Position numbers and translations under genes: made by a program | From: Marasmius tenuissimus | Lineage: Eukaryota > Basidiomycota > Agaricomycetes > Agaricales > Marasmiaceae | DNA length: 64,000 bases | Reading direction: 5' to 3' | Assembly: GCA_029532415.1 (NCBI GenBank) | Contig: JAQOTA010000060.1 | Coordinates: forward strand, 3,906,001-3,970,000 | Part shown: positions 48,948-59,084 of the stretch, piece after piece | How positions within the stretch are numbered: the stretch's first letter is position 1 | How the letters are laid out: every line of letters starts with the position of its first letter | Notes under the pieces: generated by a model | The model's input: only the letters and a program-made list of their open reading frames with translations | What the model was told of the DNA's origin: nothing | Database searches by the model: none

Positions 48948-51244
48948 ATGACAATGCTTTCACAATTCGTCGCTATAGCTCTACTCCTTGCCACAGGAAC
49001 TGTTGTCGCTTTTCTCATTCGAGCGAAAAGGCGTTCTCTCAAGTTTCTCCAGGGGCCTCCATCGCCTTCAGTGCTTTTGGGTGAGCTCATTCTCCCTCAG
49101 CTTTCGATGCGCTCGGCGTGATGAAGTGTTTCACTTTATGCAGGCCACGAATGGGACATGAGCAGGAAGAGGGTAGTAGGACGCCTTGAAACCCCCTGGT
49201 TCGACCAGTACGGTTCCGCTTTTCGATTGGCAGGATCTTTCGGAGTAGGTTTATTACGCATCTTCCCTTATGCACGGAAGCTAATATTCCCGTAGGAGGA
49301 CATCCTCATGTTGGACGACCCACGCGCCCTTCAACACGTCCTCCACAAGTCCGCATACCGTTACAAGAAGCCTGGAGATATTGAACATCTGTTTACTAAG
49401 GCATTCGGAACTGGGATATTTAGTGCCAACGGTGCGTTTGCCGTCCGATTGAATGACTTATAGAACTCAGTACTTGCTGTTTATACCCACAGGGGAAACT
49501 CACCAGAGACAGCGGAAGGTTTTGAATCCGGCGTTCTCTGCTGGACAAATCAAGCCCTTTTCTCAGCTATTCTATTTGTCCGCGAAATCTGTGCGGTCGT
49601 ACTCTCGCTTGGAAACTACAACGGACTAATTGCGATATAGCTTGTTCTGAAGTGGAGAGAAGAAATCGAGAATGGCGCCACTGTGCTCGATGCTGTACCA
49701 TGGCTCCGCGACATGGCTCTGGAAGCACTTGGAGATAGTAGGTTCTCTCATGATAACGAAGGATACTGCTAAATGCTTGTTTCTAGCCATGCTCGAGTAC
49801 GACTTCAGTGGGACACACGGCGAGCAGAAGAGCGAGCTTCGTGACATCATAAGGGATCTCTTGTGAGTTTCTCCGGAGTTTTCCATCTTGATTCTCGTCT
49901 GGTCTGACTTCCGAATCCTACAGTATTGATACCCGAAGCCCGGGTAAATACCAGCTGCTTCGCAGTGTCTTATATCGATTTACGCCTAGAGCTTTCATGA
50001 GCATCTTGGAGTTCAGGAAGACGAATGAAGATAAACGATTTGCGCATTGGGTCACTAGAAGTCGGGCCGTCTCCCAGGACCTGGTGAAGAACAAGGCGGA
50101 GAATGGTGGAGATGGTGAGAAGGGTAATGATTTCTTGAGTGTTGTCGGTACGTCTTGACTACCTGAACGGTTTAGCATGCTCGTGTATGGCTCACTACGG
50201 TTTTTATAGCTCGCTCTTTGGAAGCAGAAGATCCAAGGAAAGTTTTGAACCCAGTAGAGGCGCTGTCACAGATGACAACGATAATATTTGTTGGGCACGA
50301 AACCACGGCCATCACGTAGGGCTGTTCCAGATTTTTCAGTTGGGTCGAACTCTAACCACGATTCCTATTCAGGATGAACTGGGTGCTGTACGAGCTATCC
50401 AGAAATCCTAAAGACCAAGAGAGGCTGTTTCAAGAAATCAAGGAAGTGCGCGAACGTAATGGTAACGACAGGGAATTCTCGGCAAAGGATTTGGAGGGTA
50501 TGGTTTATTTGAATGCTGTGATTCGGGTACGTCGACATGTTGGCGAGTACTCCGTCGTGTCCTTGAATAACGCCTAACAGGAAACTCTCCGCCTCCATCC
50601 TATTGTTGTGGAGCTCGTTCGCGAAGCTGAGGTCGACGATGTCATCCCGCTGGAACTATCGGTAGTGGATGCTTCGGGCTCGGTGTTGAGAGAAATTCCA
50701 GTCACGAAAGGACAAAGAGTCCTTGCTAATGTATACAACTATAATCGGTGGGTTCGGTCTATGAATTGCGGAGCTGAATGATAATAGTCTTGCTTTGCCC
50801 TCGCTCAGGATCAAGGAGGTTTGGGGCGAAGACGCGGCAGAATGGAGGCCGGAACGTTTTTCGGATGCAAAGCCAACTACGCTGGGAATCTTTGGGAATT
50901 TGTTGACTTTTGGTACGTTTGAACCTCCAATAAGCGAGACACGGCAGTCTGAAAATGGCCGTCTCTCCCTGTATTGCTAGGTGCTGGCGTCCGAGCTTGC
51001 ATTGGGTGGCGTTTCGCGTATGTCCTGTCCTCTCACCACCCATATGCTCAGTCTGAATAGCGGTTTCTTTAGGGTACTGGAAATCCAAAATGTCGTGGTC
51101 GCTCTCGTCGAGTCATTCACTTTCGAGCTACAAGAGGGTATCGGGATTGACCAGGTTAGGCTGAGCGTGGCATCGCCACTAGTAAAAGGAGGTTGGAATG
51201 CGGGGGCTCGTTTGCCTTTGAAGGTCGCGTTGAGGCAAGCATGA
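48948..51244 (+). CDS. Cytochrome P450 monooxygenase
   Basis: Thirteen exons (48948-49080, 49144-49244, 49296-49431, 49493-49590, 49641-49737, 49787-49862, 49924-50147, 50210-50315, 50373-50526, 50581-50747, 50809-50912, 50981-51017, 51073-51244) join without phase errors to 534 aa. The N-terminus is an ER membrane anchor (MTMLSQFVAIALLLATG). The oxygen-binding I-helix motif is VGHETT at 316-321, the ExxR motif ETLR at 376-379, WRPERF follows, and the heme loop FGAGVRACIG places the ligand Cys at 472. All signatures are intact, so it should be an active NADPH-reductase-dependent monooxygenase of the large CYP64/5150-like basidiomycete set. The substrate is unknown. A HQRQRKVLNPAF C-helix is also typical of that group. 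Confidence 0.93.
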
Positions 51245-52014
51245 TTACAAAGAGGTGTGGACTCCGTCGGTAATACGAGGGTAGTGTTCACTGGAGAAGG
51301 CTCAGGTCTACTAAGTACTGGATTTGAACGCGTAGTTTTTTGTCATCCCGCTATCGAGATTTGTATCGACTCGCTTTCTGCCTGAGACACCTCCCGCTTT
51401 GCTCGCGTCAACGAACCAACACGTTCCTTGTCCTGGTCCTCTACTGAAGATATTCACAGGTCATACAATTTGACGCGACCGGCAAGTGAGTGCTCATCTC
51501 TTGAATATTTGATTGCTAGTATGCGATTGGCAGGGAGGGTGTCGGGCTCGGAACCTCTTCGATCGCTATCTTTCTGGCTCAGCGGACGAATCCCAACGAT
51601 TCTTTACTACCAAACTATTGGATCCTAAGGCCGTGCAAAGTCGGTGCTCGAGTCGACTGAGTGAGACTCTGCCATCGTCTAGTGAATCAAATTTCATCAC
51701 TCGGCAACCTCCACCGGAGCAACAAACAAATTGTGGCGGCTGAAACTCCGCTAGACTCGCTGCGCTTAGACTAGTCTCGTAATAAGATATGCAGGAAACG
51801 ATCAGGACCTCGGAGTAATGAGGTGGGTCGGGGGATGTGTGTAGTCGATGTAGCAATAAAACAATCTGAAATAATTCACATTGTAGTCTCTAGTGCAGTT
51901 TGAACGTAGTGGCCCGGCCTCGCGGGGCCGAGGGGCGGACCGCTCCGAGACTTCGACTTACATAATTGAACTGTTCTTTTCTCTTTCCATCACTCAACAC
52001 GTCCAGATTCCAAC
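51245..52014. other. Intergenic region between P450 and F-box cluster
   Basis: About 0.77 kb, no gene seen. It includes a short GC-rich near-palindrome around 51911-51935 (ggcccggcctcgcggggcc). Confidence 0.4.
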
Positions 52015-53793
52015 ATGAGTGGCTCAAAACCTCAAAGTTCGTCCAGTCTTCTTTCAGAACTCGAGCGCGACTATCTCACAATTATAAATGTCTAGATATC
52101 GTGCAGAATCCTCCGTTCACAATCCCGAATCTACGTCTCGACGGTTTTCGAGCAAACCTTCCTCTTTCATCAGCTGAAATACACTCGACGCTCCGTTCCC
52201 TCGAGCCCATCCAAGCCCCAAACGAATCGGAAATCGCAAAGATACAAGAGAACGTCGCTCATGACTTGAGGATCTACGAAACCCTGATACAAGAGCTTCG
52301 TGCCAGGCAGGCTACACTTCGATGGGACGGTGCCGCCTACCTATCCTTGCGTTCTCCCATTCGTCGAATGCCTTCCGAGATATTACGACTGATATTCGCA
52401 TTTGCCACGGAATGGTGTACGTTTGGGGTTAGAGACAAGGCCCAAAACGAGCCAAACTCTGATAGACTGGAATCAGCTCCCTTTCGATTGGAGAGGGTTT
52501 GTGTACGATGGCGGGAGATAGTCATCGGGTACCCTAAGCTGTGGTCCCGGATTGCAGTAGACCTGAGCAGAATGTCCGGTATAAGACTCAGAAGATGCAT
52601 CGAACGTTCTCAGCAGCACCCATTATCATTGTACCTCATCGAGTCGACAGGGCAAAGCGATCCAAAGACGATTCGGCTCTTCACAGAGCAGTGCGGTCGC
52701 TGGCAGAGTATCCGCTTCATAGGACTTTCTGAGCCTGCCCTCCAAGTACTCTCAGGAGTATCTCAACTGCCATCTCTCGAAGGCATCGTATGCCAAGAAA
52801 GCGTTGCGGAAGCATTCCACCGACATCTCACTAATGCCACAAAGCTGAAATTCCTTACTCTTCGCGTCAAGGATTTCGACAGGCTTTTCTCAAACCCTCT
52901 GCCGTTCGGTGATCTTCGACATCTCATCCTAGAAAACCAATCAGCGGACAGTCTCACCAAACTTGTAAACGTACTGGCGTCCTGTGGGCCTAATCTCACA
53001 ACCTTGGAATACGCAGGCCCTGCCGATATTTTTTCACCTCAGCTCTGAAGAATCTCCTCATATGCCTTCTGCAGGAGACCAGCCTATTCCTGTCATTTTA
53101 TCCGGCCTCTCGTCCCTCACAGTTACGGTCTGGGAAGACCACGGACCTTATCGTATGCTGGAAGACCTCGTTTCTTCTGTCACTGCTCCTTGCCTTACCA
53201 AGCTCTTCTTGCATTTGGATTGTCAAACCGAGATAGACCAGCCTGGATTCGAATGTGATTGGCCGCGTGATGCGGTGCACTCTTTCCTCGCCCGTTCGCA
53301 ATGCCAATTGACGGATTTGACGCTGTCCGGAATGCCTCTTTCCGACGCGGAGGTCCTGGCCCTCTTGAAAATGACCCCCAACTTGTCATCCTTCGCGCTT
53401 CAGGAGATTTGGGCTCCATCTGATGATGTCTCGGACAAACCAGACCTTCCGCTGGTGCGAACCGTTACAAAGTCATTGTTAGAGCAACTTTTTGGTCCCG
53501 TTCTGCAGACCACACTGTATGGTGAACATGCACATGCTCTTGTCCCTAGTCTCCGTAAGCTGCAGTTGAAGGTCCAAGCTCATTTTGATGACGATGTTAC
53601 ATTTGTGGAGATGGTGCGGTCACGGTGGTTTAGCTGGGGAAGGGATCCATACAGGCGCTTAGAGAGGCTGAGAGAAGTTCAACTGGAGGTTTTGGGAAGG
53701 ACTTTGGATCGCGATATTTACGAACCGTTGTCATACGTCGAACAAGACGGTATGCGAGTCGTGATTAAAGGGCAGGGGAAGCGAGTTGTCTAG
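52015..53793 (+). CDS. F-box/LRR protein with a one-base frameshift in a T run
   Basis: Exon 1 (52015-52036, MSGSKPQ) joins exon 2 from 52096 through a 59-nt intron. Exon 2 has a helical segment, the F-box (RRMPSEILRLIFAFATEW ... VRWREIVIGYPKLW) and leucine-rich repeats, then stops at 53048. A second open frame (52984-53793) continues the repeats with perfect logic (YRMLEDLVSSVTAPCLTKLFL, LREVQLEVL). The two would be one frame if the six Ts at 53029-53034 were five. The predicted joined protein is about 570 aa, normal for this family. It is therefore either a very recent pseudogene or a sequencing/assembly error in a homopolymer. As read, translation ends before the C-terminal repeats. Confidence 0.75.
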
Positions 53794-53944
53794 ATGTAAC
53801 ATAGGATCGGAATACGTATTTGACTGTTATCTTGTTGCTTCGCGCTTGAAGTACGTCGACGGAGAGCCCTCGAGGACCATAGCGACATCAGAATACTTCT
53901 GGCCGGCAGGGATTTTGAATTTTGCGGTTACTGCCATTCAAGTT

Positions 53945-55035
53945 AATGTTGCGGAAGCATTCTACCAATATCACTCTAATACTGGGAAGCCGGAGTCCCT
54001 CGCTCTTCGCGTCGATAACTTTGACAGAATCTTCCCAAATCCCCTGCTGTCGGTGACGTTCGAGATCTCATACTGAAGCATCAATTGATGCACAGTCTCA
54101 TCGGACCTGTAGCTGTATCGAAGCCTGCCTGTGGGTCCAGTCGTACGACATTGGAATACACAGGTCCTGGCGACATCTTCGACTCGGCGTCTAACCCCTC
54201 TTTCCATGTCCCTTTCATAACATACCCCGCCGTTCCGGCCATGTCATTCAGCCCCTTATTCTAAAGATTTCAGCCGGGAAACTGGGAAGAGCGTGAATTT
54301 TATCATATGCTGCGACCTCGGTTGCTCCACGATTCACTTCTCCTTGCCTTACCGATATCGTATTGCTTCTTGATTGCGGGAAACCGAGTTAGCTGAGCCT
54401 GGGTTAGAGTAGGACTGGCCACGCCGTACGCGATGTGGTGCACTCCTTGCTCAACCATTCGGAGTGCCAGTCAAGGGTGTTGAGGTTGTCCGGAATACCT
54501 CTTTTCGACGCAGACATCTTGGCACTCTGGCGAAGGGACTATGCACTTGTCTGCATTCGAGCTTGAGAGAAGCTCTGGGCTCTAAATATTGTATCAGACG
54601 AGCCAGACCCGCCGATGTGAACTCTTACAAAATCACCACATACACATACTCTCGTCTTTAGGTTGCGGAAACTGAAATTGAAGGTCCAGGCTCATTTCAA
54701 TGCCGACGTTACCTTCGTGGAGATGGAATGATGAATTAGCCGAGGAAGGGAGCCATTCGGACGCTTAGAGAGGCCGAGAGGGATCCAACTGTCGGTCTTG
54801 GGAAGATCCCTAAATCATGATAATCACGAACCGTTGGGGTACTTGGAACAGGATTGTATACAAGGGAAATTTATTGAGCATGGGGTCCGAGGGCTGTCTA
54901 AATATAAAATAAGATTATAGTACATCTTCTCTTGGTATCTTGCTGCTTCGCACTTGAGCAATTCAAAGGACGTCGGCGAGAGCCCTTGAGAACGCAATGA
55001 TCCTACTTACTGCTCCGGGACACCGGCAGGCATTT
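53945..55035 (+). pseudogene. Decayed tandem copy of the F-box C-terminal half and its 3' flank
   Basis: From 53945 (reading VAEAFYQYHSNTGK where the gene has VAEAFHRHLTNATK) to about 54880 the sequence follows the second half of the F-box gene (52800-53780) with many substitutions, indels and stops. It contains no F-box. The following 120 bases (about 54905-55035) also match the 3' flank of the gene (about 53815-53930). The whole unit is thus a direct tandem duplication of about 1.1 kb that lacks the N-terminal half and is no longer coding. Confidence 0.85.
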
Positions 55036-55290
55036 GAAGTTGTTGCCATCGACGACGTCATGTGAAATTCAGTCACCGCTTTGACGCGTCAACAAACCGA
55101 AACTTTCTTTTCTTTCCTTCATCTACATTATACACGGGTCATAGACGTGGAATCTCATACCGTGAGCAAGTACGTGCTTGTGTCATAAAGCCTTGTTGTA
55201 CCACTGACTTCACTGCGGTTCTTCACCTTGCTATCTCTGCGCCGCGCATTTCTTGATCCAGTCATAATCCGACACAACAATCTCAGAACC
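55036..55290. other. Upstream region of the truncated F-box gene
   Basis: Short promoter region with CT-rich runs. No other element seen. Confidence 0.35.
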
Positions 55291-56052
55291 ATGGAGTATC
55301 CTCCTCTCCTCATTCAGCCGCATGCAAAGTTCGTCATGACAGCGAGTGATATCGCGGCTGTACTTCGCTCTCCAGGCGCAAACCAACAAATCGGAGAGGA
55401 TTCCCTAGCTGCCATATCACGATTCATTCGAGATGCAGAAAAGGACCTCGATATGTATGACGACTACATGCATCGGATTTCCTCAAGGCAGGCCGCTATC
55501 AAGCGTGTCATATCACAACTCCTTTCGATCAAAGCACCAATACGACGGCTACCTCTAGAACTCCTTCGTCGCATTTTTTTGTTTGCAACCAGCCCGGAAT
55601 CGAACCTCTTTCGCTCATTCGACAGTTCCTACTCGTCCACCTGCCGCCTAAGTAGTGTTTGCAAACACTGGCGGGAGATCGCTTTGAACTTCCCCCAAAT
55701 TTGGTCCGAGTTCACAGTTTCCCCAGAGACCTGCTACGAGGATTCGCTGAAAATGTTCCTTCATCGCTCGAAGCAGTATCCACTCACTCTTTGGATTGAG
55801 GGTTCTACTGTTTCCGACGAACAGCTTGCGCCGCTGCAATTCCCCGGACACGAGAAGATCATTCGGCTTCTAATCCAGCATCATCACCGCTGGCGCGATG
55901 TCGATATCATGTCACATTCATGGACCCAGATGGAGCCCCTTCGGAACGTCGATAACCTACCGATACTTCGTTCCATCGTTTGTCAGCCATATCTATGTCC
56001 TCATTTGAACGACACCCTCCGAGACCAAGCCCACCAGAACAATGGTCGATAG
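55291..56052 (+). CDS. Truncated F-box protein
   Basis: One open frame from ATG 55291 (MEYPPLLIQPHAKF) gives 253 aa: a helical N-terminus, an F-box (RRLPLELLRRIFLFATS ... VCKHWREIALNFPQIW) and only the start of the repeat region (RSIVCQPYLCPHL). The related gene at 52015 has about 300 more residues of repeats. The frame runs into unrelated, repeat-rich DNA at about 56050, and the last residues (RDQAHQNNGR) look accidental. It could be a stable F-box-only protein able to bind Skp1 without a substrate arm, or a pseudogene. Same strand as the rest of the cluster. Confidence 0.7.
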   Translation: MEYPPLLIQPHAKFVMTASDIAAVLRSPGANQQIGEDSLAAISRFIRDAEKDLDMYDDYMHRISSRQAAIKRVISQLLSIKAPIRRLPLELLRRIFLFATSPESNLFRSFDSSYSSTCRLSSVCKHWREIALNFPQIWSEFTVSPETCYEDSLKMFLHRSKQYPLTLWIEGSTVSDEQLAPLQFPGHEKIIRLLIQHHHRWRDVDIMSHSWTQMEPLRNVDNLPILRSIVCQPYLCPHLNDTLRDQAHQNNGR

Positions 56053-56059
56053 AATATGA

Positions 56060-56410
56060 CCGCTCATAAACGCCCTGATCGCTCATGAGCAGTGTGAGCC
56101 TCGGGGCCGCTCACAAGTGAATACGGGACACCTATTTTCTTGTGTGCCCTCGTGAGCCCTGCGAGCCTCGCAGTGCTCATGACCGCCATGAGGCTCGGAG
56201 TGCTCATGAGCGATCATGACCTCTACGTATCTCATGAACACTATGAGCCTTGGCATGTATACGAGCGCCATGAGGTTCCCAGTGTTCATGAGCGTTCACG
56301 ACCTCTACAGAGATCATGAACACTCTGAGCCTCAAAGTGTACATATCGTAACGTGAACTCGGCGGTCCTCAGGAGGCTGCATGAACTGTGTGGATCTCGC
56401 AGTGTATATG
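56060..56410. repeat. Degenerate 82-bp tandem repeat built on GCTCATGAGC palindromes
   Basis: Two clear units begin at 56184 and 56266 (period 82), each with cgccatgagg, a (g)tgctcatgagc-like core, gacctctac and catgaacac. Weaker units lie on both sides (about 56070-56183 and 56347-56410). The ten-base string GCTCATGAGC is its own reverse complement and occurs exactly at 56081 and 56202. The array starts where the truncated F-box gene ends. Confidence 0.8.
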
Positions 56411-56700
56411 TTACAAGCAGACACTCGGTAGTAAACGTGAGCAATGAAAATGATTAGGGTGTTCCTGTAGCCCGTTAATCTCACACGCCTCATACGATGA
56501 CATGAGCACACTGGGTAGGGTGTCCAAAAAAAAGCAGTGGATTGGCGGTAAGCAATGCAGTAGTAAAAATACACATGGAGCAAATGGTACAGCGGGAAGC
56601 AACAAGCATCAGAAAGAACGGGAAAGGAAAGGGGAGCAGCGAGCACAAACGAGGAGCAGCGAATAGAAAGTACAAGAAAAGAAGGAAAAGAGAGAAGATA
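56411..56700. other. Downstream flank of the DUF6698-like gene
   Basis: About 290 bases between the repeat array and the stop codon of the minus-strand gene. A-rich (aaaaaaaagcag near 56525); likely 3' UTR. No gene. Confidence 0.4.
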
Positions 56701-58825
56701 CTAAGCGTCCGTGTTACCGTCGTTAGCCGTGCGAGCTCGCTTGCGAGGGCGTTCCCCGCCGTTGTCGTTGTCGGCGCCATCCTTGCGAGGTCGTCTATGA
56801 GGGGTGCCGTCGGGGTCGTAGTACAGGTCGTCGTCGTCGTCCTCTCCGTCGAGAGCTCGCTTGGCTGAAAAAAAGTCATCGTCGTCGTCGTCGTCCTCCT
56901 CCTCCTCATCCTCATCTGGTGAGGAGGCCCGGTTCAAGAGAGCAGCGATAGCTGCTCCTTCACCTGGCATTGCCCCGTCGTCGTCAGAACCTCGATGGCG
57001 ACCACGGCCAGAGGCACATCCAAAAAGCTCACTAGAGCAACAAACATGAATGAGAACTCAGACGAGAATGAATGAGTACTCACATGTTCCACTGACGAAA
57101 TACATCTTGTTGCCATGCCGCATGTCTCACCCTGTCGGTTTCAATGATGAGCTCTGACGACTTCTCGCGATGCTCCAACAACTCGTTCTCCGAGAGGTCT
57201 TTCTCGTTATCCAAGCGTGGAACCTCCTTGGACACTGCATCGAGATAGTCCTGCGTATCGAAGAAACTTCCGGTGAGGAGGGTATGGGCACAGTGAAAGA
57301 ATTCAGCATAGTTGAATTTGTCGTCTTGATCCCATGTATCTGAGACGACGAGAGCATGGCGGATCTGGTGGAGAGCGCGTCAGTACAGGAATCTCATCAA
57401 GAAAAGAGCACGTACATGATAAGCTACGTAGCAAATCATTCCTGCAGTGACATAGTGGATGTTCATCTGGGTGTCGTTTCCCTTGGCGGATTCCCGATCC
57501 TCACGTCTCAAGGCAGAAGAAGGTGTGGTGAAAATCGAACGGCCGGTCTTGGAAGTACAATCAGTCAACGTAGGGTAAGAAGGACAGGATACTTACACGA
57601 AACATGATATCGCTCGTGAATAGGCCGGCGAATGAGTTACCGGGGACGTATCGTCCATATAGGAACTTGGGGAGATGGAGCGAATACAAGTTGATCTTCT
57701 TCTTCATCATCTTAGCAACGGCGCTATGGGAAACATTAGTTAGAATAGCCGCGTGATAGGAATGGCGACTCACCGTTTGTAGCGCTTGTCTGTGCGTGGG
57801 AGGAATAGATGCTTGTGTAGGTCTCGTGGTGCCAACAGTGCAGCAATGTCGGGGTGATTGAGACCCCGTAAATCTTTGTTCTTTGCGTCGATGGGAGGTA
57901 TGAGACGGTCGTCGTCACTCGGAGTGCGGGGGATGTAACCGATAATCCTGGTCGATACTTCGTGTGCGTCACTCGACTTGGCTTGTGAAGCGATTCGTTG
58001 CAGCTAAGGAATATATGAGAGAAGCTTGCGGCCCGAGAAGATAACATACGTACCATCTTCCCAACGTCTTCCACACCGTCATAATCCTTCATTTCATGTA
58101 ATGTATCCAGGAACTCCCGAAGCCGAGGGCTGTGTTTCAGGAGCCTATTATACAAGTCTAACTCTCGTTCGTACTCGCTCGGGTGCCTAGAATGAACGCG
58201 CGATCAGCGAATGTCCAAAATGAACGCATGTACTAACAGGTCTTGGATGTAGTCGTTGGAAAGGTATCCGCGATCGATCATGCCGACCGTGAAGATTTCC
58301 GGGATGGAGGCGAGGGGGTCAAGGCACCGAAAGAGATATTTTGCTGCAAGCTTGAGGGGTTCGCATGCCTTATAGGCATCTCCGCTTTGAAACTCGTCGG
58401 GTGGAAGCTGAGTAGGATCGGCCCTGGCAGATAGTTAATAAACGTATATACCCAAAAGGAGAATCATACGAGGTAGTAATGAACTTCCGATGTTTGTTGA
58501 GTTTTGAGGAACGCTGGACCTCGTTTTCTGGCTTTTTGGCTCGAAGACCTTGTACTATCAAACGTGCTTTTCGTATTCGATCCAGTGTTGCCTCGTCGGG
58601 TATATCCTCTGGTTGTGGTTGTGGTTGTGGTTGTGGTTGTGGTTGAGGCTGTTGCTGCTGTTGTGGTTGAGGCTGTTGCTGCTGTTGCTGCTGTTGTTGT
58701 TGTTGACGCTGATCGCGAACTTGAATGGCCGATTCGGTGGGCGCTTGGGTTCGAGCTTGGGACACAGCGCCTGGATATCGAGCAGGATGCCATCGTTGCG
58801 TGGAATTTGGGGTAGGGATAGACAT
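56701..58825 (-). CDS. DUF6698-like protein with Gln/Pro repeat and acidic tail
   Basis: Eight exons on the minus strand (58825-58470, 58423-58238, 58186-58054, 58003-57774, 57723-57597, 57547-57416, 57364-57084, 57031-56701) join in phase to 591 aa. After MSIPTPNSTQRWHP comes a long Gln/Pro run. The core then follows the order seen in the basidiomycete family DUF6698: LLKHSPRLREFLDTL, IPPIDAKNKDLRGLNHPD, a FLYGRY/SDIMFR block, GRSIFTTPSSALR, THYVTAGMICYVAYH-like sequence and RQWNIELFG. The end is acidic and basic (EEEEDDDDDDD, GERPRKRARTAND), suggesting a nuclear protein. The family is large and of unknown function; many copies lie beside transposons, as here. My family call rests on motif memory, not a search. 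Confidence 0.75.
58611..58706 (-). repeat. Hexanucleotide/trinucleotide repeat coding Gln-Pro and Gln runs
   Basis: On the plus strand the string ggttgt is repeated, then ctgttg units; on the coding strand this reads QPQPQP and QQQ. Slippage-prone, so its length probably varies between strains. Confidence 0.85.
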
Positions 58826-59084
58826 ATTGAGCAAATGACAACAGAAGAGATGGAGGTACAAGGAGAACAGACGATGGGGAGGAAGGGAATTGGGGACGCG
58901 AATTTATGGGGCGCGTCCTGTTTGTCTATGTTTGGGACGCGTCTGGGTATATGCGTCGCGTCAGTCATTTCGACAGGAACTACAAGTAAAAATTCATGGT
59001 ACGCTATGGCTACAAGAAATTATACGGTACATTAGCATCTATAGCAAGAATTTGTAGCAAGAGAAGTCATCGCAGGGAAATGGG

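Noticed and set aside
16073..51244. A biosynthetic gene cluster made of FMO, peroxidase, P450, esterase and transporter genes
   Set aside because: No backbone enzyme (polyketide synthase, NRPS, terpene cyclase) is present and the oxidative genes are separated by unrelated F-box and regulatory genes.
58558..59035. Leu/Val-rich and Ser/Asn-rich frames over the Gln/Pro repeat
   Set aside because: They are other frames of the CAA/CAG-CCA repeat in exon 1 of the DUF6698-like gene.
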